Shown piece by piece: positions 41,263-50,286 of a DNA stretch of 64,000 bases (the stretch's first letter is position 1; every line of letters begins with the position of its first letter). The notes under the pieces are model-generated. The model searched no databases. It saw nothing but the letters and a program-made list of their open reading frames with translations, and had not been told where the DNA came from. The DNA is from Bacteroidota bacterium (GTDB lineage: Bacteria; Bacteroidota; Bacteroidia; AKYH767-A; OLB10). The position numbers and the translations under genes were made by a program. The stretch spans positions 1 to 64,000 of the forward strand of contig JADKIC010000017.1 of assembly GCA_016721435.1 (NCBI GenBank), in the 5' to 3' direction.

Positions 41263-41284
41263 TATATGTTAGGAATTAGATGTT

Positions 41285-41620
41285 ATGAAGAACTGGAAAA
41301 CGATTACAAGTGAAGATGATGTTAGAAATATTATTAATGCTTCCACTCTAAAAACCCAAATTATTTTTAAAGACAGCCATAGTTGTGGAATCAGTGCCTA
41401 TGCTAAAGAAAGGTTAGCGGAAGGATCAAATCTACTGGCAGAAAAAGCTGAATTTAATTATTTAGATTTATTGCGTTTTCGTGACGTTTCAAATTTTATT
41501 TCGAGTGAACTCGACGTGACACATCAATCGCCACAAATCATCGTGATAAAAGATAAAAAAGTAGTGTATCGCGATTCGCATCATTCTATTCAACCCGGGA
41601 AAATTGTAAAATATTTATAA
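41285..41620 (+). CDS. ytxJ: YtxJ-like bacillithiol-system redox protein
   Basis: 111 residues, intact, thioredoxin-like. The single conserved cysteine is in IIFKDSHSCGISAYAKERL, matching the YtxJ/BrxC monothiol motif, with a Pro loop in THQSPQIIVIKDKKVVYRDS typical of the family (cis-Pro region). In bacillithiol-using bacteria, YtxJ/BrxC removes bacillithiol from S-bacillithiolated proteins; many Bacteroidota make bacillithiol. It is preceded by a heptamer array and followed by about 300 bp without genes. Confidence 0.85.
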   Translation: MKNWKTITSEDDVRNIINASTLKTQIIFKDSHSCGISAYAKERLAEGSNLLAEKAEFNYLDLLRFRDVSNFISSELDVTHQSPQIIVIKDKKVVYRDSHHSIQPGKIVKYL

Positions 41621-41923
41621 GATAATAATTCATAATTCAGTAAATGTAATTGAGGAACATGTAAACTACTGTTTGATGCTAATCAAAAACTATTCAATCC
41701 CGCGAATAAAAACTAAACCACTCGAAGTAAATATTTACTTGAACCACGACATCCACTAAATCATCACCTTCAGTATCAGGTAAATGTTCTCAGAATTCAA
41801 TAAAAATAACTTTATACGAATTGCAATATAATTTAACTATCTTCGAACTATAACTCTCTGCCTTAACTTCAAAACGCTCCTAAGCGCATCTATCCAAAAA
41901 CACTTAAAGTCAGTTCATCGCTT
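41621..41923. other. Intergenic region, 303 bp
   Basis: AT-rich and unremarkable. TATCTTCG (about 41857-41864, one mismatch to TAnnTTTG) with TTG 14 bp upstream may be the promoter of the following LamG gene. No ORF. Confidence 0.35.
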
Positions 41924-43411
41924 ATGAAACTCAAATTCACCCCTCTTCTCCTGTTATTTATCTTTATTTTAACCAATAGTCATGGGCAAACCCCGGCCGG
42001 CAACAGCTTTTACATAGATTATCCGAGTTGGAACGCCGGAACTCAACCCCCTGTGTATTTCAATTGCGGCACAAACAATATCTTGAACACAGGTAATGAA
42101 TTGACCATGGAAGTCTGGGTGAGAATGTACAACTCTACCTGGAACCAGAAGATCATGGGAAAGGTAACTCCATCGTTTGATAATGGCTATCTGATGGGGA
42201 TGCAACTCGGACAAAACTATTCTGAGATATGGAATCCTGCTTTGAATACTATTCAGGCAGGAAGCACACCTGTTGATTCTGCATGGGTACATTTCGCCAC
42301 CACTTTCGGGTCGGGTGGGCAGATGTTATGTTATGTGAATGGAGAACAGGTAGGCGGACTACCATTAACCGGAAATGCCATCGCTTCCAGCAGCAATCCC
42401 TTTATTATTGGAATTGCTCCCTGGGATCTCACGAACTTTCAAACCTTCGGACAGATTGATGAAGTCCGCTTATGGAGTGTGGTGCGTACACAGGATGATA
42501 TTAAATCCACCATGCATAAACAATTGCAAGGTAATGAACCCGGTTTAGTCGCTTACTATGATTTTAACCAGAGTACCGGAGGACTTCTTCCCGATATTTC
42601 CGGTAATGGAAACAATGGTACGATCAGTCCTGCTGCTGCTTATTGGTCCTGGTCGCCCTCCTATGCAGCTGTAGGCGATGGACCACTTTATGCTATGCTG
42701 GATGTAGCAGCCGTCTGGTTCGGTAAGGATGCAACGTTATACAACTATGCCACTACTACCAACGGACTCAACATCATTGCCAATATTCAACCAAAAGCAT
42801 TTGACTATGCCGTTTATGGTCATAATGATTCTACCGGTATCTCCACCTCATTTCTTCCTGCTACTGCGCCAATAGATTTTGAGCGCACGAGTCGTGAATG
42901 GTATTTCAAAAAAGGAGGCAATATTGCAGCTGATTTATATTTTAATCTATCAACCGCCGCTGCAGGTGGTGATTCACTCGAGAAAAATTTAGCGGTACAG
43001 AACTATACCTTACTGTCACGTGATTCGGCCAATCAGCTATTTACACCTGTGGCTGCAGCGAGCACATTGCTTGCCGGTGGAACGGTGGTAAAATTTACCG
43101 GGATCAACCTTGAAAATAAATACTATTGCATCGGCGTAGGAAGTACTGCTATTGCTGCTGTTCCACCAACGCCGGAATGGAGTAAACTCATTTCTCTTTT
43201 ACCAAATCCGGCACAACACAGCATTACCATTACCAATATTGCCGGAGCTGATTTACACGTTCTCGATGCAGTAGGGAAACAAGTGATGCAATGGAAAGGC
43301 ATCGACTTACAACAGTCTTTTGATGTGAGCACGCTCGAAAATGGCAGCTACTTTTTGAAAATTACTAAAGAAAGAGAATCCACAACAAAACAATTCATCA
43401 TTCAAAAATAA
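41924..43411 (+). CDS. LamG-domain protein with T9SS sorting tail
   Basis: 495 residues, intact. Signal peptide MKLKFTPLLLLFIFILTNSHGQ. A LamG/concanavalin-like lectin domain covers about residues 45-225: ELTMEVWVRMYNSTWNQKIMG, WVHFATTFGSGGQMLCYVNG, QIDEVRLWSVVRTQDDI, EPGLVAYYDFNQ. C-terminal T9SS type A domain: LLPNPAQHSITITNIAG ... LHVLDAVGKQVM ... ENGSYFLKITKE. Secreted to the surface, probably a glycan- or ligand-binding module; no catalytic domain recognised. It is 31 bp upstream of the larger LamG/PNGase F-like gene and shares its architecture, so the two are probably co-transcribed. Confidence 0.87.
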   Translation: MKLKFTPLLLLFIFILTNSHGQTPAGNSFYIDYPSWNAGTQPPVYFNCGTNNILNTGNELTMEVWVRMYNSTWNQKIMGKVTPSFDNGYLMGMQLGQNYSEIWNPALNTIQAGSTPVDSAWVHFATTFGSGGQMLCYVNGEQVGGLPLTGNAIASSSNPFIIGIAPWDLTNFQTFGQIDEVRLWSVVRTQDDIKSTMHKQLQGNEPGLVAYYDFNQSTGGLLPDISGNGNNGTISPAAAYWSWSPSYAAVGDGPLYAMLDVAAVWFGKDATLYNYATTTNGLNIIANIQPKAFDYAVYGHNDSTGISTSFLPATAPIDFERTSREWYFKKGGNIAADLYFNLSTAAAGGDSLEKNLAVQNYTLLSRDSANQLFTPVAAASTLLAGGTVVKFTGINLENKYYCIGVGSTAIAAVPPTPEWSKLISLLPNPAQHSITITNIAGADLHVLDAVGKQVMQWKGIDLQQSFDVSTLENGSYFLKITKERESTTKQFIIQK

Positions 43412-43442
43412 TAACCTCGTCACTCAACACCACCACCAAACA

Positions 43443-46400
43443 ATGAAGAAGTTTTACTTTCGTCAATTGCTCCTGCTCGTACTTATTTTTGCAGGTCGCA
43501 CTGTCAATGCCCAGTATCATTTAAATCTCGACGGAGTCAATGACTATGTCAGAGTCACCTACTACCCAGCCTTGCAAAGTGCTACTGCAGTCACTGTAGA
43601 AGCATGGATCAACGCCACAGCCTGGAAAACTCCTATTTACAAGGGCAGCGTGATCTGCACCGGAAATAATGTCGGACAAAACAACGGCTTTGATTTACGA
43701 GCAGCGGAAAATGGCACTGCAGAGTTCAACCTCAGTATTGCGGGCAACTGGGTAACGGCTACGTCTGCACCCATTATGCAAACCGGCACCTGGTATCATG
43801 TTGCAGGAGTATATTCCGGTGACTCGGTAATGATTTACATCAATGGTGTATTACGAGGTTTGACGATTGTTAGCGGAGGGATGATACCCTCAACAGGCAA
43901 TCTCAACATCGGCGAATCCCCCGGCTGGACGGGCAGATCTTTCAGCGGCCGCATTGACGAAGTACGGTTCTGGAATTACGGACGCACGCAGAGTGAGATT
44001 ACGAGCACCATTTGTTCTTCTCTTACTGGAACGGAACCCGGACTCGCCGGATACTGGAAACTCGATGCTACCAATGGAACAATTACAGCGGTCAATTCAG
44101 TAGCGGGAGGAAACAATGGAACACTCATCAATGCTTCCATCGGATCAGTATGGGTAAGCGGCGACTATAATTGTACATTAAGCAGTCCGGATATTGGTGC
44201 GGGCGCGTTAGTAGCACCTGTTTCAAATTTCAATCTTACCAACGCGGAACAAGTGAGTGTATCCATCACTAACTATAGCACCAACCCTATCAGTGGTTTT
44301 CCTGTAAGTTATCAGATTGGAAACAACACTCCCGTCACTGAAACGGTCAGCAATCCTGTTCCACCTTTCGGAACATATACTTTTACTTTTACTCAAACAG
44401 CTGACCTCTCCACCTATCAGAACTACTCCTTTAAAACTTATACCGGTCTCGCAGGTGATGTATCTGCCACCAATGACACACTGGTAAAAACAGTAAGTAA
44501 CTTCGCGGTGGGCACTAATTTCGGTATAAACTTCGACGGACTTGATGATAAAATTACCATTGCTGATGCCGCAGCACTAAATCCAACAACTGCTATTACA
44601 GTTGAAGCCTGGATTAACGCCACCACCTGGCGCAATAGTATCGCGGATGGTTCCATCATTGCCAAAGACATTGATGCACCCAACCGCGGATATGTACTTC
44701 GTTGCGGGAAGAACGGTAGCATCGAATTTATGATTTCAGATAACGGCTCCTGGAAATCGGCTGCCTCACCCTCTGTAATGCTGACGAACAGGTGGTATCA
44801 TATTGCCGGCGTATTCGATGGCAGCTATGTCATCCTCTACATCAACGGAGAAATGATCGCGCGCACCCCTGCTGCTGCACTCTCCGTTTCACCGACTGAT
44901 TTATTAATTGGAGAAAGTCCGACATGGAGCGGAAGAACATTCAACGGAAGAATGGATGAAATCCGCATCTGGAACATTGCCCGTTCTCAAAATGATATTC
45001 AAAGCAATATGGCGACCTCTTTCGCCGGTACAGAACCCGGACTTGCCGCCTACTATAAATTAGACGAAGGTCTGGGCAATTCAACTGTCAACGATGCCAC
45101 TTCCGGTGCTAACAACGGGACATTAAATAATTTCGTTTTGGCGAATGCCTGGGTAAGCGGATATGAACAATTATTGAATGACATAACCGTATTAGGGTTA
45201 GAATCGCCGAATAACCTGAATGCGTTTTCCGGGGCAAGCCGGGTTAAAGTAAAAGTGAAAAATACCGGGTTCAATGCTGTCAGCGGAATTCCCGTATCTT
45301 ACAGTATTAACAATGGCGCTTCTTATACCGACACCATCCTGTCCACCTTACAAGTTAACGAAATTTACACTTTGAACTTTAATAAAGTGGAAGATTTGTC
45401 GGCATTGACTTCTGCCAACATTGCCGTTCGAAGCACCTTCACTAACGATACGGATATCCGCAACGACTCTGCAGTAGCTACTTTAACAAAACCAACTGCC
45501 GGAAATATTCTCGTTGCCTTCAACGGGGTGCAGCATGATTTTGCAGGCAATGGACAAACGCATTTCCGTGATGTACTATTTCCTGAAGGACCGGAAAACT
45601 GGAGTCAGATCATTATGCATGTCTCAGTCGCTTGTCCGGTGACCGGATGCGATCCATGGGATCAGGCGGGAAAAATATCGCTTTTTAAAGAAGGACGCGA
45701 ATACGAACTCGGCCGATTCGTTACTCCATATGGTAAAGCCTGTGGCCCCTGGGATATTGATGTTACAGATTTTAAAACATTACTGACCGGCAAACAAAAA
45801 CTCCAGTCCTTCATTCAGGTTTGGGGACCGTCTGGCTGGATGCTTACCGTAACTTTTGAATTCATCGCTGCACCGACTGCGAATCCCTTCCAGAAAATAA
45901 CTCCATTATGGAATACCGATTATCATATTTATGGTGATCCTAACATTCCGTATACACTTCCCAACATCACTATCCTCGTTGATGCTAAGAGCAACACCGT
46001 TTCGACCCGCATGACGCTATCGGGACATGGACAAGGAAACACACTCAATGCCGCTGAATTCAGTCAAATGACACATCAGCTGAATGTAAATGGTTCAAAT
46101 GCCTTCTCCCATCTGCTCTGGAAATCAAACTGCGGCTCCAACACTTGTGCCAACCAAAGTGGTACATGGACCTTATCACGAGCAGGATGGTGCCCGGGAC
46201 AAGGCGTAACACCTATTGTTAACAATCTCACCGGCAATGTTACTCCGGGCAGCACTGCCACTATTGGATACACACTACAGCAGTACACCAATCTGCTGAA
46301 TACCGGGTACAATGGTTCCAGTCATACTGAACCTTACTATCGCCTACACGCTTACCTCATCGAAAGCAGTGATTCGGCACAAGGCTTCAGTGATTTCACG

Positions 46401-46988
46401 AATGCAACGGCTACCCGGATTACCTCTCCTGTTGGTGCTCCCACATTAAGCGCCAATGAAATCGTAAAAGCCATCGTTAAAAACAATGGTTCAATCCCGA
46501 TGACAAACCCGCGCTTCAGTTACTTTCTCAATGGCATCCGCTTACAAACCGATACTTTATTTATTACACTCCAACCGGGTGACAGTATAGAACATACCTT
46601 CTCGCAAACTGCAGACATGTCCGTGCAGAACGATTATACGCTGCACGCACTCGTTACTGCCGGCGACGATGCGAATGCCTCTGATGATGTGGCCACCAAA
46701 ACCATCTTCCAAATTTCAAGCGTAAACGAGAACGTCTCTGCAATAGGACTCAACATCATGCCGAATCCCAACAATGGAAAATTCACTATTCAGGTAGCGG
46801 GAGTAAGTGGTAAGATGAACATAGAGGTGTATGATGTACAAGGAAAAATAGTATTCAAAAAAGAAGACATGGCTAACGGAAAAAATTATCAAACCGACAT
46901 CGACCTGGGAAATATTACACATCAATTGTACTTCATACGTGTTATCAGCGAAAAAGGAACAGGTGTTGCAAAGATTGGTATTCAATAA
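43443..46988 (+). CDS. Two LamG domains plus PNGase F-like domain, T9SS-secreted
   Basis: 1,181 residues, intact. Signal peptide MKKFYFRQLLLLVLIFAGRTVNA. LamG 1 (about 25-215) and LamG 2 (about 355-545) share VTVEAWINAT, WYHVAGVY/WYHIAGVF and GRIDEVRFWN/GRMDEIRIWN; CARDB/FN3-like linkers follow each. At about 688-1005 lies a peptide-N-glycosidase F-like pair of domains: CPVTGCDPWDQAGKISLF, ELGRFVTPYG, DIDVTDFKTLL and RAGWCPGQG. T9SS tail: LNIMPNPNNGKFTIQVAG ... IEVYDVQGKIVF. By eye alignment with Elizabethkingia PNGase F, Asp60 is kept (Asp740) and Glu206 is kept (Glu872), but Glu118 is replaced by Gln792 and the Cys204/Cys208 pair is absent. So deglycosylating activity is doubtful; glycan binding is possible. 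Confidence 0.86.
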   Translation: MKKFYFRQLLLLVLIFAGRTVNAQYHLNLDGVNDYVRVTYYPALQSATAVTVEAWINATAWKTPIYKGSVICTGNNVGQNNGFDLRAAENGTAEFNLSIAGNWVTATSAPIMQTGTWYHVAGVYSGDSVMIYINGVLRGLTIVSGGMIPSTGNLNIGESPGWTGRSFSGRIDEVRFWNYGRTQSEITSTICSSLTGTEPGLAGYWKLDATNGTITAVNSVAGGNNGTLINASIGSVWVSGDYNCTLSSPDIGAGALVAPVSNFNLTNAEQVSVSITNYSTNPISGFPVSYQIGNNTPVTETVSNPVPPFGTYTFTFTQTADLSTYQNYSFKTYTGLAGDVSATNDTLVKTVSNFAVGTNFGINFDGLDDKITIADAAALNPTTAITVEAWINATTWRNSIADGSIIAKDIDAPNRGYVLRCGKNGSIEFMISDNGSWKSAASPSVMLTNRWYHIAGVFDGSYVILYINGEMIARTPAAALSVSPTDLLIGESPTWSGRTFNGRMDEIRIWNIARSQNDIQSNMATSFAGTEPGLAAYYKLDEGLGNSTVNDATSGANNGTLNNFVLANAWVSGYEQLLNDITVLGLESPNNLNAFSGASRVKVKVKNTGFNAVSGIPVSYSINNGASYTDTILSTLQVNEIYTLNFNKVEDLSALTSANIAVRSTFTNDTDIRNDSAVATLTKPTAGNILVAFNGVQHDFAGNGQTHFRDVLFPEGPENWSQIIMHVSVACPVTGCDPWDQAGKISLFKEGREYELGRFVTPYGKACGPWDIDVTDFKTLLTGKQKLQSFIQVWGPSGWMLTVTFEFIAAPTANPFQKITPLWNTDYHIYGDPNIPYTLPNITILVDAKSNTVSTRMTLSGHGQGNTLNAAEFSQMTHQLNVNGSNAFSHLLWKSNCGSNTCANQSGTWTLSRAGWCPGQGVTPIVNNLTGNVTPGSTATIGYTLQQYTNLLNTGYNGSSHTEPYYRLHAYLIESSDSAQGFSDFTNATATRITSPVGAPTLSANEIVKAIVKNNGSIPMTNPRFSYFLNGIRLQTDTLFITLQPGDSIEHTFSQTADMSVQNDYTLHALVTAGDDANASDDVATKTIFQISSVNENVSAIGLNIMPNPNNGKFTIQVAGVSGKMNIEVYDVQGKIVFKKEDMANGKNYQTDIDLGNITHQLYFIRVISEKGTGVAKIGIQ

Positions 46989-47103
46989 TTCAATTATACC
47001 TGAGGATAAAACAGAAGTTGAAATTAAATTGTATTCAAGACTTCTATTCATTTGAATGGCGCCTTGAATAATTATTGAAAACCCATCATTTAGCTTTCTA
47101 AAA

Positions 47104-47142
47104 AATGCCCACCTTACTAAAAAGTCCGGTGGGCATTTTTTT
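47104..47142 (+). terminator. Rho-independent terminator
   Basis: Ten-bp stem AATGCCCACC / GGTGGGCATT with a 14-nt loop and a T7 run, about 115 bp after the PNGase F-like gene. The A-rich left arm also makes it plausible on the other strand. Confidence 0.85.
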
Positions 47143-47288
47143 ATAAATGAAGCTAGCCTACACTTGTTTAAAGCACTTCAAGCCATCGAATATGCCTAGT
47201 TAACAATTTGAAGTTAAATTATTTAACTCATCCTTCCTCCCCAACGGTAAAATTTTCCTTACTTTGTCGTCCTATACAAAACCACGCA

Positions 47289-48857
47289 ATGAAAAACATC
47301 CACCCTCTCCAACTCTTCCTCTTTCTGCTAGTATTACTGGGAATTACGACTTCCACTACTGCACAAACATACAATTATGTCCCTGACTCCACTTTTGATG
47401 TCAATGGATTGAAGAGCTTTATCTACTTCAACAATATTGATCGTTCTTACGGCTGCGCATTGCAAACTGATGAAAAATTGATAATGACCGGACTTAGTAA
47501 AAATCCGGGGACAGGATCTTTTGAACTTTGCATTACCCGACTACTCATTGACGGAGAGTTTGACACCACGTTCAATGCGGATGGGAATTGTTTTGTTTCG
47601 ATGGGCAATCAACAATCGATTGGCGGAATGACACCCAAAGTGAAAATTGCACCTGATGGTAAAATTGTTGTAGTTAACTCGGGAAGGGCAACGGGAGGAG
47701 CGAGTCAGGATATGATGATTTGCCGTTTGGACACGAATGGTTATTTAGATACTTCATTCAATAGCACTGGTGTTGTCTTCATCGATATGCTCGGTAGCAA
47801 TACACAACCTGATCAGGCGAACGCCCTGGACATCGATGCGGCCGGTAATATCTATGCAGCAGGTGTCACGCGTACAGGTACATCTCCATTGGACAATGAC
47901 TTCGCGGTTGTAAAAATAAATGTGAACGGACAACTTGATCCATCGTTTGATACAGATGGAAAAAAATTATTTAATCCGAGTGGATTGGCGGAATACGGAC
48001 GCAGTATTAAAATACAGAATGACGGGAAAATTGTTTTAGGAGGCAATGCCGGAGCAAATATGTATCTGCTGCGATTTGATACCACCGGAACTCTTGACCT
48101 TACCTTCAATACTACCGGAACAATAAACATTGTATTCCAACTCAGCTCTGACATGGGCGACATGGATATTGATAATTCAGGTCGCATAGTAATTGCCGGA
48201 AAACTCAACACAAGCAATAGCAATATCGCCACTGCCCGATTCCTGCCTACAGGTGCACCTGATAATAATTATGGATTCAACGGCAAATACACTTTCAACA
48301 TAGGAGGCGCTGCGAGCACTATAACGTCAATGCATATCCAAAATGACTATAAAATTGTATTGGGAGGATTCAACCTCGACACGGCACAGGCCAATAATTT
48401 TATGATCACCAGAATCGATACCGGAGGCACTATTGATCTTAGCTTTAATACCATTGGATTTGTCTCACAACCGGTGTTAGCCGGAAATATTGATGAAGAA
48501 GGCAACGGCATGGTGGTGATGAATGATGGAAGGATTATGATGACGGGAACTATAGTTTTTAGCGCTGCGGTTAATGAAGACATTGGTGTATTTCGCGTGA
48601 AGCCTGTACTGGTCACCGGAATTCAACAACCAAATAACCACACAAGCATTCGCCCTTACCCGAATCCTTTTACAGATGAATTAATGGTTGTGAGTCGTTT
48701 TGAATCCGCTGCTCAGATGAGTGATATTTCCGGGCGCACGGTGTTGAACTTTCAACTTGTTCCGGGAATGAACAGAATTGATACTGCACAGTTACCTGCC
48801 GGGGTATATTTTATCAATGTAGAGGGTGAAAAGGGATTGAAGGTGGTGAAGAATTAA
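47289..48857 (+). CDS. Delta-60 repeat protein with T9SS sorting tail
   Basis: 522 residues from ATG 47289 (MKNIHPLQLFLFLLVLLGITT, signal peptide ending TTAQ); the earlier in-frame start at 47208 adds an unlikely leader. Seven or so repeats of about 50-60 residues with the delta-60 pattern: 'IKIQNDGKIVLGG ... LLRFDTTGTLDLTFNTTG'. T9SS type A tail: IRPYPNPFTDELMVV ... MSDISGRTVLNFQ ... PAGVYFINVEGEKGLKVVKN. Predicted secreted beta-propeller of unknown role. The last codon and stop (AAT-TAA) form the first unit of an AATTCAG array. Confidence 0.88.
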   Translation: MKNIHPLQLFLFLLVLLGITTSTTAQTYNYVPDSTFDVNGLKSFIYFNNIDRSYGCALQTDEKLIMTGLSKNPGTGSFELCITRLLIDGEFDTTFNADGNCFVSMGNQQSIGGMTPKVKIAPDGKIVVVNSGRATGGASQDMMICRLDTNGYLDTSFNSTGVVFIDMLGSNTQPDQANALDIDAAGNIYAAGVTRTGTSPLDNDFAVVKINVNGQLDPSFDTDGKKLFNPSGLAEYGRSIKIQNDGKIVLGGNAGANMYLLRFDTTGTLDLTFNTTGTINIVFQLSSDMGDMDIDNSGRIVIAGKLNTSNSNIATARFLPTGAPDNNYGFNGKYTFNIGGAASTITSMHIQNDYKIVLGGFNLDTAQANNFMITRIDTGGTIDLSFNTIGFVSQPVLAGNIDEEGNGMVVMNDGRIMMTGTIVFSAAVNEDIGVFRVKPVLVTGIQQPNNHTSIRPYPNPFTDELMVVSRFESAAQMSDISGRTVLNFQLVPGMNRIDTAQLPAGVYFINVEGEKGLKVVKN

Positions 48858-48900
48858 GAATTCAGAATTCAGAATTCAGAATACAGAATTAAGAATTAGG
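48852..48900. repeat. AATTCAG heptamer array starting at a stop codon
   Basis: Seven in-phase units: AATTAAG, AATTCAG x3, AATACAG, AATTAAG, AATTAGG. The upstream gene's final Asn codon and stop (AAT-TAA, 48852-48857) are the first six bases. Confidence 0.9.
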
Positions 48901-49084
48901 AGATGTGGTTGAGCAGAGAGGATGCAGGTTGTTTGGGATTTTTGTTTAGGTGTGTGGGGGATGGGCAGAGGAAGAGACATTTATCTTTGACGGTAAGGTT
49001 GCAGTAGCAAATTGGTGTAAGAAGTGAGTAATTTAATCAATAATAAAACAATCGTTGGACGGCTTGAACAGCCAAAACGAAAAT

Positions 49085-50159
49085 ATGGCGACAATACATA
49101 AAATCCCGGTTCAAAAAATTAAGGAAAGCAAAATTGCGGCTATTGATTTTGGAAAATTAGAATTTGGAAAATACATGTCTGACCATATGCTGGTGGCAAA
49201 ATACAGCAATGGGCAATGGAGTCAGGGAGAAATAGTACCTTATGGACCTTTGCAACTATCTCCTAACATGCTCGCGCTGCATTACGGGCAAAGTGTTTTT
49301 GAAGGCATGAAAGCCTTTCGCATGAAGGATGGAAAGATTTCAATCTTCAGAATTCAAAAACATTTTGAACGACTACAGCGCACATTAAACAGAATGTGCA
49401 TGCCTGAACTCCCCTACTCGCTCTTTGAAGAGGGATTAAAACAATTGATTCAACTGGACCAACAATTTGTTCCGGATTCGGAGGGAAGTTCATTGTATAT
49501 TCGTCCATTGCTCTTTGCTACGGAAGAACGCTTTGGTGTCAAGATTTCTGAAGAGTATTTATTCGTCATCATGACCGGCCCTGTTCCGCCATTTTACCCA
49601 AAACCCATTCGAGTGAAAATTGAAGATCATTATAGTCGCGCTGCAAAAGGTGGAACGGGTACAGCGAAATGTGCCGGTAATTATGGAGGATCTTTTATGC
49701 CACTAAAATTGCACGGGAACAAGGCTTTGATCAGGTATTATGGACCGACCTTTCGGATGAGCTTAATATTGAAGAATCGGGAACGATGAATGTCTTTTTC
49801 CTTATCAATGATAAACTCATCACACCACCTCTCTCAGAAACCATTCTTGCCGGAGTTACGCGTGATGCAATTATTGCACTGGCCAGGCACGAAGGTGTAA
49901 TTGTTGAAGAACGCAAGATATCAGCCGGTGAACTCCTCACTGCACATCAGACCGGGAAACTTCAGGAGGCATTTGGTGCAGGCACTGCCGCGGTTACAGC
50001 AGCTATCTCCACCATAGGAATTAAAGGAAAACCATCGAACTCCTTCAACCGACGGAAATAGTTTATGTATTCGATTACAAAAAAGATGACCGCATTAAGA
50101 ACCGGTGATACTCGGATATTTTTAAATGGAACACCATCATCAATGGAAATAACGAGTAG
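49085..50159 (+). CDS. ilvE: Branched-chain amino acid aminotransferase (frameshifted)
   Basis: Start ATG 49085 (MATIHKIPVQKIKESKIAAI). Fold-type IV PLP enzyme: LHYGQSVFEGMKAFR, IFRIQKHFERLQRT, SSLYIRPLLFATEERFGV, and the PLP-lysine segment GGTGTAKCAGNYGGSFMPLKL. It makes or degrades Val, Leu and Ile by transamination with glutamate in the cytoplasm. Frame is lost at 49711 (one G missing; restored LAREQGFDQVLWTD), at the A4 run 50028-50031 (restored GKTIELLQPTEIVYVFDYKK) and around 50098-50112, after which RTGD...DIFKWNTIINGNNE leads to TAG 50157-50159. About 357 residues, the normal size. A TATCTTTG box at 48982-48989 may be its -7 element. Confidence 0.92.
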
Positions 50160-50230
50160 CTGCGACGCTTTGTAATCCTTTTATTGCTCTAACAACTCCT
50201 TACAATCAGACTTTATTCAGACTTCAGCAT

Positions 50231-50273
50231 AAAAAAACGGAGCGTAGCTTAAACCCTACGCTCCGTTTTTTTT
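50231..50273. terminator. Bidirectional terminator between ilvE and the giant surface protein
   Basis: Ten-bp perfect stem CGGAGCGTAG / CTACGCTCCG, 8-nt loop, flanked by A7 on the left and T8 on the right, so it can end transcription of both converging genes. Confidence 0.9.
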
Positions 50274-50286
50274 CGCTAAATGCTCG

